Source: Peptococcaceae bacterium (GTDB lineage: Bacteria > Bacillota > Peptococcia > DRI-13 > UBA5745). Taken from it: a stretch of DNA of 36,688 nt. Below, piece after piece: positions 24,657 to 31,226 of this stretch. Position 1 is the first letter of the stretch. Every line of letters starts with the position of its first letter. Below the pieces are notes generated by a model that had not been told where the DNA came from, ran no database searches, and was given only the letters and a program-made list of their open reading frames with translations. Where the stretch lies: contig JAISDE010000195.1 of NCBI GenBank assembly GCA_031265035.1, positions 1 through 36,688 on the forward strand, in the 5' to 3' direction. Position numbers and translations under genes: made by a program.

Positions 24657-25241
24657 ATGCTGGGCATGATTCAGGTATATACCGGCGACGGCAAAGGGAA
24701 AACCACGGCGGCCATCGGCTTGGCCATACGGGCGCTGGGCGCCGGCAAAACCGTGCTATTTCTTCAATTTATGAAAGCCAAGGGCTACAGCGAGCATCAA
24801 ATTCTCAGCCGCCTGGCGCCGGACTTGACGCTGGCGACATTGGGCAAGCCTTTTTTCGTGGCCCCGGCAGGTACCATATCGGAGGAAGACAAAGCCAAAT
24901 GGGGCGACAGCGTGGTGATTTTTCCGCCGGGCCAGCCGCCGGCGGATTATCTGGCGTTGGTAGCGGCCGGGCTGGAGCGGGCGGAGGCTGCTTTGCTGAG
25001 CGGCAATTATGACGTGGTGGTGCTGGATGAGATCAACGTCGCCCTGCATTTTGGCCTGGTGGATTGGGCCAGGCTGGCGGATATGCTGGACAGAAAAGCG
25101 GCCGGGACAGAGGTCATCCTGACCGGCAGGCGCGCGCCGGATCCGTTGCTGGCCAAAGCCCACCTGGTAACGGAAATGCGAGAGATCAAGCATTATTACC
25201 GGGATCTGGGCCTGGAGGCTCGGCTGGGTATTGAGAATTAG
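24657..25241 (+). CDS. cobO: Cob(I)yrinic acid a,c-diamide adenosyltransferase
   Basis: 194 residues. The P-loop GDGKGKTTAAIGLAIRALGAG lies at the N-terminus, followed by VLFLQFMKAKGYSEHQIL, the Walker B-like VVVLDEINVALHFGLV and the C-terminal EVILTGRRAPDPLL. This is the CobO/BtuR type, which attaches the adenosyl group to corrinoids to make coenzyme B12. GGGAGG lies 6 bases before the ATG at 24657. It is an isolated B12 gene with no riboswitch upstream. Its last 56 bases overlap the end of helD on the other strand. Confidence 0.93.
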   Translation: MLGMIQVYTGDGKGKTTAAIGLAIRALGAGKTVLFLQFMKAKGYSEHQILSRLAPDLTLATLGKPFFVAPAGTISEEDKAKWGDSVVIFPPGQPPADYLALVAAGLERAEAALLSGNYDVVVLDEINVALHFGLVDWARLADMLDRKAAGTEVILTGRRAPDPLLAKAHLVTEMREIKHYYRDLGLEARLGIEN

Positions 25242-27504
25242 AGTTCGGTTCTAGGCCGGCCTCCGCGATCAGCGGACTTAGCTCGCCGCTGAAAATCAGG
25301 GTCAGGAAATGCAAGGCCCGACTGGCGGCCAGGTACAAAAGGCGCCGGTGCTCCGGCCAGGCGTAGTTGATGTTGTTGACCTCCCAAAGGATGGCGGCGT
25401 CAAATTCCAACCCTCTGACCAGATGCAAAGGCAGGATCATGCCGCGGCCCAAATCCGCCTGGCCGGCGTCCCGTACCAGCTGCAAGGCCGCGCGATTCTT
25501 GATCTGCCCGTAAAGGGCCTCGGCCTGGCCGGCGGTCTTGCAAATCACGGCGATGGAGGCGGCGCCGGCCTGCCGGAGGCGTTTGATCGCGTCCAGCAGC
25601 AATAGCGCGGCGCCCTCCGATTCCTTGGCCCCCAGGATCTCCACCGGCCCGCTATGGCGCTCAAACGGCGTCATCAAATCCGGCGCCGACAGAAAGCGAC
25701 GGCAAAAACCGCTGATTTCCCAGGAGCTGCGATAACTCTCCCGCAATATGGCCGGCTCCGACTCCGGATCGCCCATGATAGCGCCGACGCTCAAATAGTC
25801 CGGCAAGGAATCCGTCCTGACCAGGCTTTGCTGGACGTCGCCCAGAATAGTAAAATTAGCTTTGGGAAACCATTTTCTCAGCAACATATAGTGCAGGGGG
25901 CCGTAGTCCTGAGCCTCATCCACGATAACCTGCCGGATTTGCGGGTGATCAGCGGTACCTTCCAGCAATAGGCGCAGCCAAAGCAAGCCGGCGGCGTCAC
26001 TGTCGTCGTTCGGCGACCCTTGGGCGCAGGCCAGGCGAATCTCCTCAATACCATCAGGTAAAGGCAATTTCTTTGACAAACGGTAAAACAAGGTTTTATC
26101 CGCGAACAACCGTCGGTAAAGGCCGGGAATATCTATCCGCGTCAAATCCTCCAGCGCCCGGTTCAGATAAGCGCTACGCTTCATGGAAAGCAGCCGGGCA
26201 AAAGAAAAAATCTCCAGCTGCCGCTCCGGGTAGTCACTGACAAAAGCTTGCAGCTCCGGCAGGCGCCGCCGCCTGGCCTGATGCGCTTTGAGGGAGATCC
26301 GCCGCCTGAGACGCTCCAAACGTTTGGCCAATGGCATAATGCCCTGATCCTGACGCAATTCCCGGCGCAATTCCTGTCGGTCGGCGATCCAGGCGCCATG
26401 ATAATAAAATTCCGGCAAGGTTTTCAGCCGCCGCTCGTAATATACCGCCAATCGCCGTAGCAAGACGCTGAAAACCTCGGAGGTCTTAAATCTGATGATA
26501 GCCTGCCGCAGCCGGAAAAGGGCCGGCTCCGTCTCGCCCAGCAGCCGATCCAGTTGCCGCTCCCCGGAGACGGTTCGGGTATCGTCGGGCAGGTTGGCCG
26601 TAAAAATATCGTCGAAGGTGAGGCTGGTGATATTTTCTTCCCCCAGCTCCGGCAAAACCCGGTTGATATAGCGGCTAAACAGGCGGTTGGGAGAGAGAAT
26701 GAGGATTTCCCCGTATTTCAGGGCATCCTGATGATCCTGATACATCAGGAACGCGGCCCGGTGCATCGCCAGGCTGGTTTTGCCGCTGCCGGCGCAGCCC
26801 TGGATGAGCAATACCCGCCTGCTCTTGTCCCGGATCAGGATATCTTGAGACTCCTGGAGGCTTTCCACGATGGAGCGCATTCTGGGGGACGCTTGCTGGG
26901 ACAGCAGCTTTTTTAAAATATCGTCCTTGATGTGCAGCCCGGTATCAAAATAATATTCCAACTCGCCCAGGCAGATCTCATACTGACGCTTGAGCAGCAA
27001 GGCGCCGCTGATTTCCCCCAGGGGCGCCTTAAACGAGGCCGGCCCCAGCGCTGAACGGTAAAACAGACCGGATAAAGGCGCGCGCCAGTCACAAACCTGG
27101 ATTTGGCCGGTCAGGGGATCCCGCAGGTTGGCCCGGCCGATGTAATAGCTGTCGCAGGCCATGCCGTCCTCAGCGAAATCGACCCTGCCAAAATAAGGGC
27201 GGTCTTTCATGCCCTGGAGTTGGCCAAGCCGGTTGGTATAGACCTTGTAAGCCGCCAGTTGGGTTTGCAGGCCGGCCAGATATTGGGCTGTCTCCGCCTG
27301 CTTGTCCCGATCGCCGCGGAAAGAAGGCTGATTTTCCTGTAATTCCTCCCTGGCCTGGCGCAGCTTTTCCCGCTCGCCGTCAAGCGCCGCGATCAATTCC
27401 CTCAAATTGCGCTGAATCAGGGCCTGGGTGTGCTTTAAATAAACCCGCTCATGCAGAAAATCCATATCCTGCCCGGCCGGCTCCTCCGACTCTCGCTCAC
27501 TCAT
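25186..27504 (-). CDS. helD: HelD-type RNA polymerase recycling helicase (UvrD family)
   Basis: 772 residues. A long N-terminal coiled coil covers about residues 15-100. Then come PYFGRVDF and YYIGRANLRDP with DWRAPLSGLFY, a block specific to HelD. Walker A is IQGCAGSGKTS (about 236-244) and the DExx box is VIVDEAQDYGPLHY. HelD removes stalled RNA polymerase from DNA and is distinct from the DNA-repair helicases of the same superfamily. GGGAGGTGAG lies a few bases before the ATG. The 3' end runs 56 bases into cobO from the opposite side. Confidence 0.92.
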   Translation of the reverse strand: MSERESEEPAGQDMDFLHERVYLKHTQALIQRNLRELIAALDGEREKLRQAREELQENQPSFRGDRDKQAETAQYLAGLQTQLAAYKVYTNRLGQLQGMKDRPYFGRVDFAEDGMACDSYYIGRANLRDPLTGQIQVCDWRAPLSGLFYRSALGPASFKAPLGEISGALLLKRQYEICLGELEYYFDTGLHIKDDILKKLLSQQASPRMRSIVESLQESQDILIRDKSRRVLLIQGCAGSGKTSLAMHRAAFLMYQDHQDALKYGEILILSPNRLFSRYINRVLPELGEENITSLTFDDIFTANLPDDTRTVSGERQLDRLLGETEPALFRLRQAIIRFKTSEVFSVLLRRLAVYYERRLKTLPEFYYHGAWIADRQELRRELRQDQGIMPLAKRLERLRRRISLKAHQARRRRLPELQAFVSDYPERQLEIFSFARLLSMKRSAYLNRALEDLTRIDIPGLYRRLFADKTLFYRLSKKLPLPDGIEEIRLACAQGSPNDDSDAAGLLWLRLLLEGTADHPQIRQVIVDEAQDYGPLHYMLLRKWFPKANFTILGDVQQSLVRTDSLPDYLSVGAIMGDPESEPAILRESYRSSWEISGFCRRFLSAPDLMTPFERHSGPVEILGAKESEGAALLLLDAIKRLRQAGAASIAVICKTAGQAEALYGQIKNRAALQLVRDAGQADLGRGMILPLHLVRGLEFDAAILWEVNNINYAWPEHRRLLYLAASRALHFLTLIFSGELSPLIAEAGLEPNSNSQYPAEPPGPDPGNNA

Positions 27505-27540
27505 GGATCCTCACCTCCCGCGATCGGGCACCAAGAGGCA

Positions 27541-28710
27541 TCAGGCCAACCGCTCCAGGACAGACAGGACGTAGTCCCCAAAGACCTGACAAGTGACGCC
27601 TTTTTGGTCGCCGGTCACCATGTGCCGCTTTTCTTCCAACAAGCAAATATCCAAGGCGCGATTCAGGCGATCCGCCGCCTCCCGCCGGCCGATGTGGGAG
27701 AGCAGCATAGCCGCGGCCCGCAAAAGGGAGGCGGGATTGGCGTAAATCGCCCGGCCCTGGGCCACCATCCGATCACCGGAGCCGTGAATCGCCTCAAACA
27801 TAGCGTATTTTTTTCCAATATTGGCGCTGCCGGCCGTGCCGACGCCGCCCTGAATCTGCGCCGCCTCGTCGGTAATGATGTCCCCGTACAGGTTGGGCAG
27901 CACCACGACCTGAAAGCCGGCCCGAACCCGCTCATCGATCAGGTTGGCGGTCATAATGTCCACATACCGTTCGGTACAGGTGATGTCGGGATACTCACCG
28001 CCGATCTCATGGAAGATCTCCAGGAATTTGCCGTCGGTGGTCTTGATCACGTTGGCCTTGGTAACGGCGGTGACTTGGGTTTTCCGGTTTTTGACGGCGT
28101 AGTCGAAAGCGGCCCTGATGATCCGCCGGCAACCCTCATCGGTGACTAAGGTAAAGTCCACCGCCAAATCCGGGGAAACAGCGAAGCCTTTGCTGCCCAC
28201 AGCGTAGGCCCCTTCCGTGTTTTCCCGGAAAAAGACCCAGTCGATGCCCAACTCCGGCACCCGCGTCGGCCGCAGGTTGGCGAAAAGATCCAACTCCCGG
28301 CGCATGGCCACATTGGCGCTCTCGATATTGGGGCCGGCGTCGCCTTTTTGCGGGGTTCTGGTGGGACCCTTCAAAATGACCGGGCAAGCCCTCAACTCCG
28401 CTAAAGTATCATCGGGAATGGCTTTGCCTGTCAGCAAACGATTCTCAATCGTCAGCCCATTGATATCCCGAAACTCGATCTCCCCCGCCGCCAGCTGCCC
28501 GGCCAGCAAACGCCCCAAAATCCGCCGCGTCTCGCCCATAATGATCGGGCCGATGCCGTCGCCGCCGCAAAACCCGATGATCAGCGGATTGAGACTTTGA
28601 TAATCGGTAAAGGCGCCTTGGGATTTGATCGCCGCCGCCCGCTGCCACTGTTCTTCCAAAAGTTGGGCAAATTTCTCGCAGGCGATTTGAATTTCTGGTC
28701 GCACACTCAT
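27541..28710 (-). CDS. NAD-dependent isocitrate/isopropylmalate dehydrogenase family protein, probably isocitrate dehydrogenase
   Basis: 389 residues, including an N-terminal extension of about 40 residues before IIGFCGGDGIGP. The substrate loop reads ESANVAMRRELDLFANLRP, followed by FFRENTEGAYAVG, VTKANVIKTTDGKF and NLYGDIITDEAAQIQGGVG. The family oxidatively decarboxylates 2R,3S-hydroxyacids. The Ser-Ala-Asn-x-x-x-Arg pattern and the partner citrate synthase favour isocitrate, giving 2-oxoglutarate; isopropylmalate or homoisocitrate remain possible. AGGAG lies just before the ATG, which overlaps the end of the GntR gene, so the two are coupled. Confidence 0.82.
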   Translation of the reverse strand: MSVRPEIQIACEKFAQLLEEQWQRAAAIKSQGAFTDYQSLNPLIIGFCGGDGIGPIIMGETRRILGRLLAGQLAAGEIEFRDINGLTIENRLLTGKAIPDDTLAELRACPVILKGPTRTPQKGDAGPNIESANVAMRRELDLFANLRPTRVPELGIDWVFFRENTEGAYAVGSKGFAVSPDLAVDFTLVTDEGCRRIIRAAFDYAVKNRKTQVTAVTKANVIKTTDGKFLEIFHEIGGEYPDITCTERYVDIMTANLIDERVRAGFQVVVLPNLYGDIITDEAAQIQGGVGTAGSANIGKKYAMFEAIHGSGDRMVAQGRAIYANPASLLRAAAMLLSHIGRREAADRLNRALDICLLEEKRHMVTGDQKGVTCQVFGDYVLSVLERLA

Positions 28711-29480
28711 TTCTCCTGTTCCTTAAAATTTTGCTCTGATTCAAAATATCGCTCTCGCTCTCGCTTGATCTGATTGGCCTGCCCGACTTGATTGAGGTCG
28801 CCGGTCAGCAGCTTGAGCAGGTTTTCCTTGGCGTTGTGGATATGGAGAACGGTCAGCCGCTCCGCCTCCTCCCCGTCTCCCCGGCAGATCGCCTCCAAAA
28901 TCAGGCGGTGCTCGGCGACAGATTTTTTGGTGCGGTCAACGGCTATGAGGGAAAGCTGCCGGTAACGCCTGACCATATGATGCAGATCCTTGAGCACATG
29001 CCGCAAAGTACGGCTGTCACAGCAGGAGAAAATCTGCTCATGAAAACGGGAATCCAAATCGCTGATTTGTTCCTCATAGGATTTCAGGGCATAAAACTCC
29101 TGCAACTCCACGATTTCCCGCAGGCTCCCGGCCTGGGCCTCGGTTATGTTCTCCGCCGCCCAACGGGAGGCCAGGCCCTCAATATACCCCCGGATGGCGT
29201 AAATGTCCAGCAGATCTTTGTGATCCACGCCCAGCACGACGGCGCCCTTGTTGGGCACGATGCGCACCAGGCTTTTTTGCTCCAGCATCCTGAGCGCCTC
29301 CCGCACCGGGGTGCGGCTGACGCCAAGCTCGGCGGAAAGCCTTGACTCGTTCAGGTTTTCCCCCGGGGGGATCTTGCCGCTGAGGATGCTTTCCTCCAGA
29401 CGGGTAAAAACCTGATAACTGAGGGAATGGGGTTGGTCGCTAAGTGGCTCGCCGCGGCCAGGCATTTCCAGCGCCTTCAT
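28707..29480 (-). CDS. GntR-family transcriptional regulator, FCD subfamily
   Basis: 257 residues. The winged helix reads YQVFTRLEESILSGKIPPGE, then LNESRLSAELGVSRTPVREAL and LVRIVPNKGAVV. The all-helical FCD ligand domain includes DLDSRFHEQIF and VAEHRLILEAI with the usual Asp/His metal set. It lies between the citrate synthase and dehydrogenase genes on the same strand and probably controls this operon in response to a carboxylic acid. GGGAGGG lies 6 bases before the ATG. Its target is plausibly the inverted repeat at the operon promoter. Confidence 0.92.
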   Translation of the reverse strand: MKALEMPGRGEPLSDQPHSLSYQVFTRLEESILSGKIPPGENLNESRLSAELGVSRTPVREALRMLEQKSLVRIVPNKGAVVLGVDHKDLLDIYAIRGYIEGLASRWAAENITEAQAGSLREIVELQEFYALKSYEEQISDLDSRFHEQIFSCCDSRTLRHVLKDLHHMVRRYRQLSLIAVDRTKKSVAEHRLILEAICRGDGEEAERLTVLHIHNAKENLLKLLTGDLNQVGQANQIKRERERYFESEQNFKEQEK

Positions 29481-29510
29481 GCGATTCCCTCCCGCGCTTT
29501 ACTTTCACTG

Positions 29511-29586
29511 GTATTAACATTGCTCCACTACTCCGCTGTATTAACATTGCTCCACTACTCCGCGACATTAACATTACTCCACTATG
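29511..29586. repeat. 27-base tandem repeat overlapping the citrate synthase stop
   Basis: Three units starting at 29511, 29538 and 29565, beginning GTATTAACATTGCTCCACTA; the third is shorter and diverged. The third unit contains the stop codon of the citrate synthase gene at 29574. Each unit is 9 codons and on the - strand contains GGAGCAATG, a ribosome site next to ATG. The array fills the gap before the GntR gene. Confidence 0.88.
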
Positions 29587-30944
29587 TCCGGTTTGTAAAG
29601 AGAAACCAGGTCTTCCAATTCCTCGTCGCTGATCACAGTTTCCCGGCCATCGGCATATTGCCGATCGATCCACGCCTTGATCCGCTCCACCAGCGGATCC
29701 TGTTTGCCGACCTGCTTATCCGCCGACAAACCATAATGATCGTTGAGCCAATAAGCGATCCCCGCCAGGCCGCTGGTACTGCTGATCGCCACGGCGGCGG
29801 GCCGGTTCAGCAATTGGCTGGTATCGAAGATATTGTAGATTTCCTCATCCTTCATCAGGCCGTCGGCGTGAATACCGGCCCTGGTCACATTGAAATGCTT
29901 GCCCACAAAAGGCGTCATAGGCGGCACCCGATAGCCGATTTTTCTCTCGTAATAACGGGCGATCTCCGTAATAACCGTAGGATCCATCCCGTTGAAGGAG
30001 CCTCGCAGGGAGGCGTACTCAAACACCATCGCCTCCAGGGGGATATTGCCGGTACGCTCGCCGATGCCCAGCAAGGAGCAATTGACGGCGCAGGCCCCGT
30101 ACAGCCAGGCGACGGCGGCGTTGATTACCGCTTTGTAAAAGTCGTTGTGCCCGTGCCATTCCAGCAATTCCGACGGCACATCGGAATAATGCTGCAAACC
30201 GTAGATGATGCCCGGCACGCTGCGAGGCAAGGCTACGCCCCAATACGGGATGCCGTAGCCCATGGTATCGCAGGCCCGGATTTTGATGGGAATCCCCGCC
30301 TCCTTGGACAGCCCCGTCAGGGCGTTGACAAACGGTACCACAAAGCCGTAAAAATCGGCCCGGGTAATATCCTCCAAATGGCAGCGGGGCCGCACGCCCA
30401 AATCCAACGCCTGGGAAACGACAGCGAGATAACCGTCCATGGCCTGTCGCCGGGATTTACCCAGCTTCTTGAAAATGTGGTAATCAGAGCAACTGACCAG
30501 TATGCCGGTCTCTTTGACCCCCATGTCCTTTACCAACTGGAAATCTTCTTTGGTGGCGCGAATCCAGGTGGTAATCTCCGGATAATCGTACCCCAGGGCC
30601 AGGCATTTTTGCAGGGCGTCCCGGTCTTTTTGACTGTAGAGGAAAAACTCCGTCTGCCGAATAATGCCCTGTGGCCCACCCAGGCGGGACAGCATTTTGT
30701 ATAAATCCACTATCTGCTCCACTGTATAGGGCGCTCTGGATTGCTGCCCGTCCCGAAAGGTGGTGTCGGTGATCCAGACTTCTTTGGGCATCCCCAGCGG
30801 TACCTGGCGATGATTGAAGGGCACCTTGGGTACCTCACTGTAGGGGTACAACTCCCGGTACAAATTGGGTTCCGGCACATCCTGCAACGAATACTTGTAG
30901 GGATCTTGTTCCAATAAATTGCTGTTTTTGCTAGGCTCGATCAT
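29574..30944 (-). CDS. Probable Re-citrate synthase (homocitrate synthase/isopropylmalate synthase superfamily)
   Basis: 456 residues. The catalytic TIM barrel begins WITDTTFRDGQQSRAPYTVE, with RCHLEDITRADF, WHGHNDFYKAVINA (metal ligands His-x-His) and GERTGNIPLE. The long N-terminal lead and overall text resemble the anaerobic Re-citrate synthases of Clostridium kluyveri type, which condense oxaloacetate and acetyl-CoA. Homocitrate synthase is the main alternative. The neighbouring dehydrogenase and regulator favour a citrate to 2-oxoglutarate route, though no aconitase is here. AAGGAGG lies 6 bases before the ATG. It heads a three-gene operon. Confidence 0.8.
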   Translation of the reverse strand: MIEPSKNSNLLEQDPYKYSLQDVPEPNLYRELYPYSEVPKVPFNHRQVPLGMPKEVWITDTTFRDGQQSRAPYTVEQIVDLYKMLSRLGGPQGIIRQTEFFLYSQKDRDALQKCLALGYDYPEITTWIRATKEDFQLVKDMGVKETGILVSCSDYHIFKKLGKSRRQAMDGYLAVVSQALDLGVRPRCHLEDITRADFYGFVVPFVNALTGLSKEAGIPIKIRACDTMGYGIPYWGVALPRSVPGIIYGLQHYSDVPSELLEWHGHNDFYKAVINAAVAWLYGACAVNCSLLGIGERTGNIPLEAMVFEYASLRGSFNGMDPTVITEIARYYERKIGYRVPPMTPFVGKHFNVTRAGIHADGLMKDEEIYNIFDTSQLLNRPAAVAISSTSGLAGIAYWLNDHYGLSADKQVGKQDPLVERIKAWIDRQYADGRETVISDEELEDLVSLYKPDIVE

Positions 30945-30958
30945 GGTTTACCTCCTTG

Positions 30959-30988
30959 GGACTCGTCAAACAATAAATTGACGAATCC
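30959..30988 (-). other. Leader hairpin before the citrate synthase ribosome site
   Basis: On the - strand the arms GGATTCGTCAA and TTGACGAGTCC pair over 11 bases with one G-U pair and an 8-base loop. The 3' arm ends at the AAGGAGG ribosome site. There is no T-run, so it is not a terminator; it might affect translation or mRNA stability. Confidence 0.5.
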
Positions 30989-31034
30989 TTGTACTCTGTG
31001 GCGCCTAATATTGGCAGGACGGCAAGTGAATACT

Positions 31035-31050
31035 TGTATGCAATTATACA
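31035..31050. promoter_or_regulatory. Operator-like inverted repeat at the citrate synthase promoter
   Basis: TGTAT-N6-ATACA is a perfect inverted repeat placed 3 bases downstream of the -10 box, over the expected transcription start. FCD-type GntR regulators often bind short TGTAT/ATACA-like palindromes, and such a regulator is encoded in this operon. Confidence 0.5.
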
Positions 31051-31053
31051 GAC

Positions 31054-31081
31054 AGTATATCACACATCCCGACCCTGTCAA
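31054..31081 (-). promoter_or_regulatory. sigmaA promoter of the citrate synthase operon
   Basis: A perfect -35 TTGACA (31076-31081), a 16-base spacer, and an extended -10 TGATATACT (31054-31062) on the - strand. It is the strongest promoter pattern of the window and lies about 110 bases before the start codon. Confidence 0.8.
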
Positions 31082-31226
31082 GGGAGCGGCGGCGCCGCGT
31101 ATTTAACTTGTATTTAAGGTATTTAAGCTGGATTTAACGCTTGTATTTAACTTGAAATTGGGATAAATACGCGGTATTATAGGTTTAATTTTTAGATCTT
31201 GAAATCGAAAAGAGGCGCGTATACTT

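Larger units (their letters stand above)
30945..31226. other. Divergent intergenic region upstream of the citrate synthase and SLH protein genes
   Basis: No gene is visible. It has the citrate synthase promoter, an operator-like repeat and a leader hairpin, listed separately. From 31100 to 31200 the text is AT-rich, with GTATTTAA occurring three times around 31110-31145. I found no clear promoter for the SLH protein gene. Confidence 0.5.

Noticed and set aside
29440-29673. Small peptide gene made of 9-residue repeats (SSGAMLIQR type)
   Set aside because: It begins inside the citrate synthase gene and consists of a recent tandem duplication; translation is possible but there is no evidence of selection. 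Kept only as a finding on the repeats.
29427-30704. A 425-codon open frame on the + strand opposite the citrate synthase gene
   Set aside because: It is antisense to a clearly conserved enzyme, has no recognisable domain or ribosome site, and reflects GC-rich codon bias.
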